Positions 1 through 10,876 of a DNA stretch of 40,000 bases are shown in pieces. The DNA is from Glandiceps talaboti. Taxonomy: Eukaryota; Hemichordata; Enteropneusta; Spengelidae. Within the stretch, counting starts at the first letter, position 1. The number at the start of each line of letters is the position of its first letter. Where the stretch lies: contig NC_135551.1 in the NCBI RefSeq assembly GCF_964340395.1, positions 22,781,003-22,821,002 on the forward strand, in the 5' to 3' direction. The notes below the pieces were generated by a model. The model was not told the origin of the DNA, did not search any database, and saw only the letters and a program-made list of their open reading frames with translations. The position numbers were made by a program, and so were the translations under genes.

Positions 1-192
1 CGCAGCAAGCCCCACCCCACCCCCATCCCCACCCACCACTATCACAACCGTATAAAGTCAAGTCACGCCATCCAAAATATCTTTGGTTAACAATCATGCT
101 ATAGACAGTATAGAAACGAGGAGAAATTTTAATAATCGCAGCATAAAAACTGGGGTTTATGTATAATGTGTGCGAGCATATATGTATATATA

Positions 193-251
193 TTATATAT
201 TATATATATATAAAAACACATACATACAAACACACACACACACATACATAC

Positions 252-338
<87 letters not shown>

Positions 339-376
339 CAAGGTGATCGAGCACTCTACATGGTGAAAGAAAAATG

Positions 377-415
<39 letters not shown>
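193..415. repeat. CA/TA microsatellite
   Basis: Mixed CA and CATA units pass into a pure TA tract at 253-335, then after a short unique stretch another TA tract at 381-415. Open frames of alternating Tyr-Ile over it are artefacts. Confidence 0.95.
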
Positions 416-418
<3 letters not shown>

Positions 419-429
419 ATGCACACGAC

Positions 430-2160
430 AGCAATTTACAATTACATGCCTTGATATCAAATTATGGTGTCATATTTCATGTCAACTCCAATTTCACGAT
501 AAAGATATATGAATTTAGTATGTCCAGAGGATCATCACAGGATGTAGATGACTTATAGATGACTTTATGATTACTCGACAATCTTATATGAACCCATCGC
601 ACAATTATATTCATCTTCTGTCGTTCGTCGACTGACTACCGAGTGAAAGAAGACTCTCTCCTGAACACCTTCACGTTACGATCTGGGAGCCGTTTTGTTA
701 TATTACAAGTCATGACATTATTACTCATGCAGTGTTCTATGCACGTATATATGCAGATATTGTTTAAATAAACATTCTCCCATGCAAGTGTGTAAATGAT
801 GTCCTTTCCACGCATTGCACGTACTATGCTAGTGTTAATACTACGTCCCAGACTTGTGTGGTCTTCCACAACTATCCCCATGACCGTACCGACACGTTTA
901 ATACCTCGGTCGTTATCGGTCATCTCCACTTGCCTTTATTTTTGGCCAAGATCTTAGATAAACATTGGCATCATCATACGGCACTGTTTTCTCAGCAGTT
1001 AGCTTTGAAGTCAAGGGCCGTGCCAAACCATATGTACTATGAAGAGTAGCAACGGAGTCCATTATTGATGCGAACCAGATTTTCTTGAAGCCATCATTCA
1101 CAAACTTACTTAGTACTGCAGCTTAGTATATACTTTTTTGGTCTTAGGCTTACATACGTTATCTCTCTTATCTCGAATATGCATAGGGGGGATTACATTA
1201 AAAGTTTAAAATTGCAGTCTTTCAGTGTAATATTAAGTGGTCCAAACATACGATTTGTTGGCTTGGGACCTATCTATTTCAATATTAATACTCTGAGTCT
1301 TTGTACATGCATGGGCAGCACTGATACCAAGCTGGGGATTGTGTATGGAATAACTGGTATACCTGTTTATATCAATAAGCCGTTGGTTAAACACAACTTT
1401 ATCGCCAATTATTCACTATATCCTATCCCGTAGCAAACCAGGGACGTCAAAATATGATCATATTTTATGTTTTCAACAGACCAGAGAAAAATAATTCAAT
1501 GCTTGACGATATAATATAGCGGATTCAATTTTATAACCATCAGAACGGAGCATCAACGGTTCGCTGACAAAAATATGTATATATAATATATGTAAGAGAA
1601 AATCAAACTGACCGAAATTAGCTGCAGAAAATGTAGAAAAGTGGCATCCTACAAATGTTTACAAGACTGGAATACGTACATCTGTGAAGGTTTAACAAAA
1701 TGGTGAGCAAATATTGACAGGTGAAAGAGCAGAAAAAACTGTTTATGATATACCATATGTATAACACAGCCTTATTCATATTTGCTTTAAGTGTTCTGTT
1801 TTGTAAGTAAACGTACATACGATCTAATTTCTGGTTTGAATAGCCAGAAATTCATCATGTGTTGATTTAAGGTTGGTAGTGTTATTCTAGCTTATTTTAT
1901 GTGTAACTGTTCTCAAAAGCTGGTGTACTGTACTAGCAATGTTTATACAAAAACAATACAATATACACATTTGTTCCAATACACACCCGTTAAACTGTTT
2001 GAGTTGTAACAGTATGTAATGTCTTTTCCTTGTTTTTTTCGAAAGTATATAGAATGATAACTCGAAGCTGGGGATTTTGTTTTGCAGCTGTACATGTAGT
2101 GATGTAAATGTCACATGTCTAGGGTGACAAGAACATCGATGAATAATCGATTTCACTTAC
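430..2160. other. Non-coding, AT-rich
   Basis: Apart from the uncertain fragment at 636-1101, nothing recognisable was seen. If the TNFR-like gene is intact its remaining exons should lie here or off the window edge, but no transmembrane-like exon with proper splice sites was found. Confidence 0.4.
636..1101 (-). other. Possible broken or spliced coding fragment, unrecognised
   Basis: Two open stretches on the minus strand run into each other in different frames near 913-929. The first reads K-I-W-F-A-S-I-M-D-S-V and P-Y-D-D-A-N-V-Y-L-R-S-W-P-K; the second reads D-R-G-I-K-R-V-G-T-V-M-G-I-V-V-E-D-H-T-S. Their composition looks protein-like. A frameshifted gene remnant, or two exons joined through the GC-type donor AAG|GCAAGT, are options. 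It lies downstream of, and on the same strand as, the TNFR-like exon, but no join could be shown. Confidence 0.2.
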
Positions 2161-2404
2161 TATATTTGTATTTCAGTGAAGACTTGTTGGTGCAGTTTCT
2201 ACATATCGGCGTGGCAGGAAACTCCTTACATATATCACAGCTAATGCAATTGTGTACGTTTTTGTCGTAAACCCATCCGTCGTTACAGCCTTTGACTTTT
2301 TCTTGCTCTGCCTCAGGTATGGAGGCTAACGCATTCAAAACCAACAAAGCGTTGAACGTCGCCACAAACACGTACATGTTTAGAGGTGAAGGAGATATTC
2401 CCAT
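2161..2404 (-). CDS. First coding exon of a TNFRSF12A (Fn14)-like receptor: signal peptide and cysteine-rich domain
   Basis: Counting from the ATG at 2404-2402, 81 codons plus one base end at donor ATA|GTAAGTG (minus strand). A second ATG at 2377 would start nearer the signal sequence. Residues 10-28 (M-Y-V-F-V-A-T-F-N-A-L-L-V-L-N-A-L-A-S) are a convincing signal peptide. C40, C53, C56, C59, C68 and C71 have spacing x12-x2-x2-x8-x2, which I recall as identical to the single CRD of Fn14, with a Trp and an Asp between the first two Cys as there. N70-C-T and N73-K-S are possible glycosylation sites. Fn14 binds the TNF-family ligand TWEAK and signals through TRAFs. The membrane and cytoplasmic exons, expected below 2160, were not identified. 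Confidence 0.55.
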
Positions 2405-2608
2405 GCCTTTGTCCCTGGTGCTGTGGGTAGTAGCCAGTACCGAGTACCACGCTTCAAAAGAGTGGATGTTCAAGCTAGTACACTGCTCACTGTTACACTG
2501 TGTCGGTAGTCAAAAGTTTGAAACACAACATGCCAAATGTGCTGATTTTGCTAGACCTTCGACGTAAATGTTGCACAATTGACAATCTGGTATTATAGTT
2601 ATTTTACA

Positions 2609-2878
2609 TCAAAAACAAATAAAGGTGTCATAAATATGCCACGACCTTGTCATGAGTGCGCATGTACAGTAAAGTGTACACTCCTCCCGTTTTCTTGATT
2701 TCCATATAAATAATTTTCTCGCGATGAAATGCCAACTTAAGGCTTTTTCGAAAGTGCTATCGTCTCCGATACATCCACGGTAAAACGAATATTGTTTTCC
2801 GGTGCCAAGGTATTGAACCGTGCGCTGCGCTTCACAACAGGATGCGAAGTCAACGCACGATGAATAGTATACACTCAA
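2609..2878 (-). other. Open cysteine-containing stretch, unrecognised
   Basis: About 89 open codons on the minus strand include S-S-C-V-D-F-A-S-C-C-E, Y-S-F-Y-R-G-C-I and E-C-T-L-Y-C-T-C. The R-G-C context is reminiscent of Ly6/three-finger domains, but the terminal C-C...C-N signature is missing and no splice sites decide it. It may be chance. Confidence 0.15.
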
Positions 2879-2879
2879 A

Positions 2880-4280
2880 CTTACAGTTGCAGCCCCCTCA
2901 AGCTGAAAGAATGTGTAAAATTTCTTCGGAAGGTCATCCCATCATACTGCATAACGTCAATCGAAACGGTGATAGTGATCCTATACGGGAAAGCATGAAG
3001 CCTGATACACGTTTGTTGTCTCTAGTCGGTGTGTTTGGCGTAATCATTAGAGCCGTCGTGTGATGAGAATGTAAATTAGATTAGATGGAGACGTACAGCT
3101 ATATGAAATGTTGGGATAATATTACAGTTAAAGTTAATGTCTCGCGCTGATAAACTAAATTGTCCGCAAATTGAATTTGCAGAGCGTTTGTAACTACGTA
3201 TACATTGACTTTTTTCACTGCAAAATTCACTAAAGGGGTATCAATTTTGATGAAACCAATCAAACTGCCATCAAGTTGACCTTACCAGAGATATTAATAT
3301 GCCTCGAGTGTACTATTTATAGTACAGTAAAACATTAATAACTGCTACATTTTAAAATTTTGATGATAAATACATTGTGTTGTCGTGTCACTGAACGTAT
3401 AATTGGGGGGGGGGGGGGTGCCTGCTTATAGCCTTGTAATTATGTACAAGGATAGTACCTGAACGCATCACTGTGTAATTTCCCAGCTGCCCACCTAAAG
3501 AACAATACACGGGCCCTTTTCCTTGCTTTTGTGTGTGTGTTCTCTATATGCGTCCAATTACTCGTAATGAATTGCCGTCGATTGTGCAATTCTAGCGAGA
3601 ATTATTAAAAGTACTATGTGGTGTCCGCCAAACATTAAACTCGATGTGTTAATTCGTGATGGATGGGTTGACTTGAAACGTGTGTATTTAGATTACATTA
3701 TGTAGCTATTAACGGTATTCACATGGTGCCATTAAGAAGTATTAAATATAAAATATGCCAATGTTCGATAAAAGAAATGGCGAGATTGGCGGTACTTTAA
3801 TCATAGTAACTGGGATGTGTACTTCACTATAATATCGTTTTTCCCTTCGTCGTCAGAGCTTACAATACTACCCCATCCCCACTAAGGACAGGATTACTAA
3901 TTCTACATAATACTGCCGGAGACTTTAATCGATAGATGGCGCTTTGCTCCCAAACTATCATTTCGGAAAAAACAAACCGTAATGAGTGTAGTCAAGATAA
4001 TGGCGGAGTTCATTCATTTGAAACTTATGCTGTTAGCAATGAAGTATAGAAAGTGACAAATGTCTGAAATATGCATTAATGGATTGCATGAAAACATGAT
4101 AGTGAATAAATCATGGATATGACGGATAGTGTGGTTTTTTCATTAAGGCATTTCTATCGGAATAAAATAGTATTTCATATTACAGAAGTAGTTTAATTTG
4201 GTCTTTTATCGAATTTGTACTAGTAAACATAGAGTATACGATTTTCTGACCCTAAAACTGTGTGTCTGCGCGCGCGTGCG
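2880..4280. other. Non-coding, no gene seen
   Basis: Only a homopolymer G run near 3404-3418 stands out. No supported open frame or repeat family was found. Confidence 0.5.
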
Positions 4281-4284
4281 TGTG

Positions 4285-4290
4285 GAGGGA

Positions 4291-4349
<59 letters not shown>

Positions 4350-4367
4350 GGGTAGATAGACAGACAC

Positions 4368-4442
<75 letters not shown>

Positions 4443-4485
4443 GGCAGGCAGGCAGGCAGGCAGATAAGCAGGTGGATGGATGGAT
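4285..4485. repeat. Compound microsatellite GA, then CAGA, then GGCA, then GGAT
   Basis: A GA tract (4290-4345) is followed by CAGA/ACAG tetranucleotides (about 4360-4443), GGCA units (4441-4463) and a short GGAT run. The stepwise change of unit suggests point mutation followed by slippage. Open frames on both strands here are artefacts. Confidence 0.95.
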
Positions 4486-4906
4486 GAACAAATACTGCAT
4501 TCAATTACTACATCTGAAAAGATGCACACCAGGGAAATCATAGGAGGTCTAGTTAGCTGCATCTGGTTTGCAATTTAACATATAACCATGCAGCCGGAAC
4601 GGTATAAACGTAAACTGAGACGTTTGCGTTTAAATTTGCTCGCGCATTTGGCTGGTAGATGGCCTCAATGTTACCTTTCGTATTATTTATTCATGGGGTT
4701 GTTTCCATATGTAAGGCATGTCAATTCCTTTTATGAGAGGATTATTTTTTTCTTTGTTTTCAAAAATGTAATGATTCAACCCTTGTCTCACATGTATGTA
4801 ATAACTAACTAATGTCTCTTCATACATGTGACATTTTCTTTCAGCGGTAGTGCCATCAGTAAACAAACACAATATGGAGTACTATACCTGGTCATCAATC
4901 ATGCTA

Positions 4907-4950
4907 TGACGTCACACTGTGACAGGTGGTAGTCTTGCTCCACCTGTCAC
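4907..4950. promoter_or_regulatory. CRE palindrome next to an E-box hairpin
   Basis: TGACGTCA at 4907-4914 is a full CREB/ATF palindrome. Four bases on, GTGACAGGTGG (4919-4929) and CCACCTGTCAC (4940-4950) form an 11-bp perfect inverted repeat around a 10-base loop. Each arm contains CAGGTG (an E-box) and TGACAG. It could be regulatory or the foldback of a small element. Confidence 0.35.
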
Positions 4951-5049
4951 TGTACTTTGGAAAGCATGCCTACATTGTAAAGTGTGAACTGAACATTGCT
5001 TGTCCATAAAAACTAAGACAAAATGTTCACGGCCCAACAAATTTAAGTA

Positions 5050-5075
5050 GCTGACGTTTCGGGACTAACCCTTTT
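5050..5075 (-). other. Degenerate hammerhead-like remnant (Penelope-type context)
   Basis: On the minus strand GGG-TTAGT-CCC is followed at once by GAAACGTC, the arrangement of stem II, GAAA and cleavage triplet in minimal hammerhead ribozymes. The upstream CUGANGA box has decayed to GTTAAAA. It is probably a dead repeat copy. Confidence 0.25.
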
Positions 5076-6800
5076 AACTTAAATGCTCACACAACTAAAA
5101 AGTGTAATACTATGTTAGGACATGATTACTTGTACATGTTCCCTGTATTATTTTAAGTGGTTACACCTATTCAGAGGGTAGAAGTACGATCACGAGCTGA
5201 TATGTGTAAGTGTTGTACTGCTTGAATTCTATTTCCGGAGGAGGTGGGGGTCATAATAGCTGCTCGAATTACTGTATATGGTTTCCATTACCCTTTACAT
5301 CGGGGGGGGGGCATATGTTTTTGCTGTCTTTGTGTCTGTCTGTCATCATTTTCTCAACGTCTGACTAAAACGAAACTTGGTACACATTCTGAGGGGTAAT
5401 GGCTAGCCCTGATTAGTTATCGGGCGGCGAAATCTGTGCCATGGAATTAGCACAGTTAGCAGAAATAGTTTTTTGATCATTAGTTGACCTACTGATGGAT
5501 ATCCATAGATTAAAGTTGTTGTGGCCACACTATGACCGTTAGTGGTGCTCTTTAAGAGCTAGCACTATAATGGTACAGTGGAAGCGAGGAGAGTGATACC
5601 TCGTTTAGTTTTGAGGAAATGACGAATACTAAATTCACCAAAGTTAGGATTTTTTTCAAGTTATCATCCCAGTCTGATTAAAATCGCAACTCATCAAACA
5701 CTCTCTTTCAGGAAACCACTATAAGTTTGCAAAATGTTAGCCTGATAAAAAACACATGTACAAATTATCATTGCTGGTTTACTTTCTCTGCCATATGTCT
5801 AAACCAGGATCGTATACATAACCACGAGCGTTACCATTACTACGGAACTTCGTCATCTTCAGTTTGGCTGACATTTTCAAAAGGGGGGGGGGGGGGAATT
5901 AAAGGACAGTCAATACATAACACATTTACTTCTAATAGGGGAGGCATTCATATCAAATCTGGATGTATACTGATTTTCTTTCTTTCTTTATACTTATAGG
6001 GAACAAGCAGAGTACGGAGCAGCGAGGGGGCTGAGGACGACATATAGATGTCAAGGTGTGTGTGGGGGGGGGGGGGCTCGAAAATTCTGATGGTCCGACG
6101 GGAGGGGTCACGAAATATTTGCTCAATATTTTCACCTTAGCCCTCCCCCCTCCCCACCAGTAAATTCTCCTCGTCCCTTAATTAGAGTTCTAATTTGTTC
6201 CATTTAATTAGAATTCTATAGTTTCGTTACTTATCATACATTTTATCATTCTGAAGGGAAACGTCACTCTAGAAAATAAATGTATTCAATAATGTTTGGG
6301 TCCGGGAGAGTCATTTCATCATTTCATATCACATACATTTTGTGCAATTGCCAAGAAGACAACGTGCTCCTCTTATTGACGGACAACATACATGAGCAAA
6401 TTCACCATACTAATAAGTGACTTATCACTTTGGTCGTTGTCACAGACATAGGAGCCAAGCATTATTGGCGAGTTAGTAATTTACTCCTTAAAATACACAC
6501 AGTATGAATTATCTACAATATATATAAAACTTCATGTTTGACCTATCTTCTTTGTGCACATGTTGTTTCACAAAGACAATGCCATAGCGTCCACCATCAT
6601 CACTATTTTAGACAAAGCCAACACAAACCACCAATGGACTTCTGATATACACTTTATTGTCTTATTTGAAAATACTTGTGAATGTATACATGATCATATA
6701 GCTTGAAAAAATGGATACTTTAAATGCCCTTGGAGCTGTAACTACTTGGGGTTTTTTTTATCCGAGAACCAAAAATATGTAACTATTTATCTTTTCTGTT
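5075..6800. other. Non-coding, G-homopolymer rich
   Basis: Contains G runs near 5301, 5883 and 6064 and a TGTC run near 5333 followed by sequence resembling dispersed-repeat DNA. The open frame around 5727-5999 is interrupted by the G run and has no protein features. Confidence 0.4.
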
Positions 6801-6879
6801 TATCAATGTTCTCAATTATCCAGGTATGAAATCAATAATGGAATCATTTACAATATATCTTGGATAATTGTTTTGAGTA

Positions 6880-7046
6880 GCAAGTTTCATGTCCATTCCT
6901 GGACGCTTCCTCAGTCCGACTGATGATCCAGGCACAGGTTCTCATTATGACATGGCAATTCAACTCCGTCATGTGTCACCAACCACCTGTCACTTACTCA
7001 ATCATCATTAAGCCTGAAGAAGCATCCAAGATGGGACTTGAAACTG
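6880..7046. mobile_element. Foldback element with two opposed hammerhead-like cores
   Basis: The interval 6882-6926 is an imperfect inverted copy of 7003-7046. Each arm holds a CUGANGA...GAAAC arrangement: minus strand CTGAGGA (6914-6908) to GAAAC (6888-6884), with a GTCC/GGAC stem between; plus strand CTGAAGA (7014-7020) to GAAAC (7040-7044). The central part matches 14048-14165, so it belongs to a dispersed family. Confidence 0.45.
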
Positions 7047-7159
7047 TTCCTACTCGAAACAAGTCTAGATGGATAGGTTATAAAGTACTCCATCATAGCT
7101 CATCGTTTCATTGCATTGTGATGATACTTCTCAAGGTACACAACAACTTCGAAAATATG

Positions 7160-7800
7160 TAGAAAGTTTCAATGCCCTTAATTGGAGCTGTAACTCCATC
7201 TTTTTTTTCCACCAGAGGAGATTAATCCAAAACTTAATGCTGAATAGTTGATCCTTTCAAAAGCCTATTTAACTGTCAATGTCAATAATGTCATCCCACA
7301 GTGACAAATAACTGAATTATTTCATATTTTACAAACTTGAAAGTACACAAAAACACACTCAAAAAATAAATAAAATAATTACACACCATGTAATACAATT
7401 GGCAGTATGGTATTGAAACAGGCAGTGCACTTACATCAAGCAGAAACAACTGCCGATGCTGAAAAAGGAATACTGTCAAATGCTTTATTATCAAGAGATA
7501 TAAGTTTTAGAAAAAAAGAAACTGTGCGTATGGCTGCACCTAATTTTCACTGATTTAGGAAGGTATACATAGTATCTATGAAGAAAAAGCATTTTCAAGG
7601 GTTTATTTTAGCAGAAAACTACATCAATGAAAACAGCTAAGATTTAAAGTGAGAATTTAGTATTTCACAGTATCTTGATAGATGTATTGTGAACACACTT
7701 CTATGCTATGCAAAGTTCTAGTTTCTCTATAAGCCCTAGTCAGTATGTGGCAAGAGATAAAAGCACACACTGTGGAATTTAAAAAATATTTATTTGTTAA
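7160..7800. other. Non-coding, no gene seen
   Basis: AT-rich sequence without recognised repeats or a supported open frame. Confidence 0.4.
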
Positions 7801-7940
7801 ATTTAAGAATGTCTGACAATTAGATTTAACTACTATTGTATCATAATGACCAGCTGGTGAGTGTGGGAATCAAACCACTTCTACAGAATGTATTTACCTA
7901 CATGCAGCACCTAATACACATCACTCAATGTAGTTGTACA
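7800..7940 (-). mobile_element. Possible tRNA-derived SINE
   Basis: On the minus strand a B-box-like GGTTTGATTCC (876-866 of the 7 kb block, i.e. 7876-7866) follows about 50 bases after an A-box-like GTGTATTAGGTG. TGAGTG and CACTCA could pair as an acceptor stem and are followed by CCA. The T-arm pairing is imperfect, so this is a degenerate tRNA-like head rather than a working tRNA gene. Confidence 0.3.
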
Positions 7941-8089
7941 AAATTAAGACATTTCATTGTTTATGTCCGTGTTTGATAACTTACTCAAGATTGCAAATAA
8001 CAAATTATCACCACCATGCGTAGTACCACTACACTGTACATACATATATATATTCCACCCTTTGGTATGATCATTCATACCACTATTAT

Positions 8090-8435
8090 TGCTGTGGGTT
8101 TAAAATACTGTAATTTCTCAGGGAAGTTGTTCATGAATATAAGAGATAGTGAGACTGAAAATGGGAAGTTTACAGTATAAATACTGTATTTTTTCCAGGA
8201 ACAAGTTCTACACATTACATGTATGTGTACATAAAAGATGTTGAGACAAAAATGGATGTTTTAATACTGGCAATACTGTAATTTCTTTACTTCTTTGGAA
8301 AGGAAAGGAATATACATGTACGTAAAAGATGGTGTGACCAAAAAGGAAGTTTACTGTATTAATACTGTATTTCTCAAGGAAGAAGAGTTACAGACATGTA
8401 AATGAATGTGATGAGACTGAAAAGGAAGTTATGTG
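8090..8435 (+). repeat. Diverged tandem repeat, about 85-91 bp, roughly four copies
   Basis: A unit containing GAGACTGAAAA...GGAAGTTTAC, an AATACTGTA core and a purine-rich spacer recurs at about 8144, 8235, 8324 and 8410. Copies have diverged considerably. Confidence 0.55.
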
Positions 8436-9120
8436 AATCTGTTAAAAATGTTGGATATTTTTTGTTAAAGCCCTTAAACAATTGAGGATATGGCAACTAT
8501 TTCTATGTAAGCCTACAATTGGGTGATGGCAGTGTTAGACTCTGGTAAACCCTGAAACTTGAGATTCACAGCATCCACTTTTCTATGCTATATAACTCTC
8601 AAATAAAAGCCCTGACTTTGTTTGTATGAGGTAAGATAAGAAAAGAGTCCATGCAATGATCAAATTGTAAAGACAGGATCATCAATATGGCCTAAAAAAA
8701 TAACTGTTTGGTTCCGGTTACCTGACCCCACCTAGCTTTTTACTGCCGACCCTAAACTTTTGTTTTTACGTATTCGAGAACAAAATAATAAAATTGCAAA
8801 AATTGTGAAGTCTAAAGAAAATAGTGAATCCGAAAACAGCCATCAACTTTAAAAAGACACTTTAAAACTGTTCTTCCAATATGTAATGGCTGTGCATCTG
8901 ATAGGAAGAAATAAACAACACAGAGACCATTTGGAAAACGATGGAAAACCTGAACTTGACACTCACACAGCAAAACAAAGATAATAAAATAAAATAAAAT
9001 AAAAAATCTACCTACCTCACCTATTCTAAAATTGAATGTAACTGGGACCACACAATTTTTTTTATTAGGCCTATACAATGTATAAAAACATTAAGTGCCT
9101 TTGATGTAGATTAAATTATA
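8436..9120. other. Non-coding, no gene seen
   Basis: AT-rich with a short AAAAT run near 8990. The minus-strand open frame at 8812-9078 is dominated by Phe/Ile/Leu from A-rich DNA and has no support. Confidence 0.4.
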
Positions 9121-9161
9121 ATGCAACTCTCCCTTATTCATTGGGTTGTTTATGTATTGAA

Positions 9162-9381
9162 TGTGTCTAATGTTTTTCTGTAATTCTGGTAAATATTGTA
9201 ATAGGTTTAGCTGTCCTGATCATACATGGACTAAAAACTGCAACTGAAACATTTTATGAAACTACATATGACTGTGTCTAATGTTTTTATGTTATTCTAG
9301 TGCAATAGAAACAGGTTTAGTCTTGATCATACATGGACTAAAAACTGCAACTGAAACATTTTATGAAACTACATATGACTT
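9162..9381 (+). repeat. Two-copy tandem duplication of about 111 bp
   Basis: TGTGTCTAATGTTTTT starts at 9162 and again at 9273. Both copies end CATACATGGACTAAAAACTG...CTACATATGACT with only a few differences, so it is a recent duplication. Confidence 0.8.
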
Positions 9382-9399
9382 CCTCTTAATAGTGTACAC

Positions 9400-10490
9400 C
9401 CTGAACCGTATTTACAAATGTAATCACCTGCTGGTAAACATGTGTGTGTAGTTGTACACATAATATTGTACAATAAATCCAATCTAATTGTTTTTTGGGT
9501 CTACATCCAAAAAAAGCACCCCACAACAATCACAATTTCAACCTGTTACTGTACTGCTTAGGGATAAAATCGATTCGTAATTAACATACATAATGTCTAT
9601 AATTATTGATATTTGAACAATTTTCAATGACTATATTGTTGGTTGTTTGACCAAAAAAATGTATTTAACTATTTACAATTAATAAGCAGTGGGATTACTG
9701 ACCTTCTACATCAAATATTGGTCTTTTTGCTTTTATCAGTTACCAATACTAGTCATGTCTTGGCATGAAACAGGTCTCTTTCCTGATTGCCACGTTCAAG
9801 CAAAGTCATTGTTATCAATTTCATTGTTGCATCTGTTCAAACTTCACAGCTACATGTACTCCAGGGTAACATCATTAAATGAAAAAATACTGTTCTCAAT
9901 GATAATATCTTTATATCGGAGGGTTTAGTAATCTTTCAGTTAACTTTTGATGGTTCTTCTAACCCAACCTTAAATAACTGACCTGCAAAGTAATCAACAA
10001 TAACAATATGTAATTTTTATGAAACAACAGTATGCTCCTTATTCTATCAATATTTATTATCATAAAACCAATTTCACTGAAGCTTTTCAAACTGTTGTAG
10101 ATGACAGATGAATTGTCTTAATTAAAAAAGATCAATTCAAAATTTAGTTTTTTCAATTATTCAATTTTGAATTGTGCCTCTGAAAGACAGCTTTTTGGAT
10201 TTTGAGGCTATGCAAAAGTTTACTTATATTATTTTCATAAAATATCTTGTTTTCTTAAAACTTACGAAAGGTTTTCTACATGACTGCTATCCTATGAAAG
10301 AGGAGTGCTAAGAATGTGTCAACTGTTATGTAACTTTGAAAATGTGTAAAATGTGTGTCTGGTAGAGGAAAAGTGTGTCAAATGACACAAAAATGCAGCT
10401 CATTGCATCTAGAAAATGAGGAGTTGTCATGATGTTATTCATTGAGGATAATCAATACCATGCAAACTCTTTAAAGTATTTCCCACGATA
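9400..10490. other. Non-coding, downstream of UBE3D
   Basis: AT-rich sequence, probably including the UBE3D 3' UTR at its upper end. No other gene is supported. Confidence 0.4.
10053..10058 (-). terminator. Possible UBE3D polyadenylation signal AATAAA
   Basis: An AATAAA hexamer reads on the minus strand about 440 bp past the candidate stop codon. Such hexamers occur by chance in AT-rich DNA, so this is only a plausible 3' end. Confidence 0.25.
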
Positions 10491-10496
10491 GTAAAA

Positions 10497-10529
10497 CTAT
10501 TTACATTGATCAATTGAGAGCAAGATAAG
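10497..10529 (-). CDS. UBE3D: Candidate terminal exon of UBE3D (alternative endings possible)
   Basis: After exon 8 the family needs only a handful of residues. An AG at 10531-10530 (minus strand), preceded by the pyrimidine-rich CTA repeat, opens an in-phase end L-I-L-L-S-I-D-Q-C-K-stop. The +1-shifted reading of the same bases gives A-Y-L-A-L-N-stop, which looks more like the vertebrate ending but has no AG in the right phase. A third option, the AG before 10679, gives T-stop immediately. None can be chosen without a transcript. Confidence 0.3.
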   Translation of the reverse strand, partial: LILLSIDQCK

Positions 10530-10553
10530 CTTTAAACGAATCATGTGTTACAG

Positions 10554-10617
<64 letters not shown>
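10554..10617. repeat. TAG/CTA trinucleotide microsatellite
   Basis: About 21 uninterrupted TAG units on the plus strand. Transcribed from UBE3D it reads (CUA)n and sits just before the candidate last acceptor. The poly-Leu open frame across it is an artefact. Confidence 0.95.
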
Positions 10618-10734
10618 CAGCGCTACCTTATTGGAATCTAGTTTTTTGAAGTGACTACATAGCTTAAATTTGACATTCATGTCTGCTTGGAGAATAATTA
10701 ATATAAAATATGAAATGTGTTTTGATAGACTTAC

Positions 10735-10876
10735 CTGAAAGTTATTATCAGTATTGCGTAGTGATAGAGGTAAATGCTGAGTGTTATTAACCAGCAGTGA
10801 TAACAACTGTAAGCACCATTCACTGCTGAACACCAGATTCTCTACTGTAGAGTCTCGCTTCCAATCCTCCAGTAAT
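10735..10876 (-). CDS. UBE3D: UBE3D exon 8 (residues 372-418)
   Basis: Acceptor TTTCGACAG, donor CAG|GTAAGT, leaving in phase 0. It encodes the C-terminal helix region W-C-L-Q-L-L-S-L-L and L-P-L-S-L-R-N-T, corresponding to the extreme C-terminus of vertebrate UBE3D, which stops about six residues after the equivalent of the final F-Q. Confidence 0.92.

Noticed and set aside
4206-4562. Ser-Leu / Cys-Leu-Ser-Val and Arg-Glu frames
   Set aside because: Direct translation of GA and CAGA microsatellites.
7861-7935. Functional tRNA gene on the minus strand
   Set aside because: B-box is TTTGATT rather than TTCGANT, T-arm pairing is poor and no convincing anticodon arm forms; kept only as a possible SINE head.
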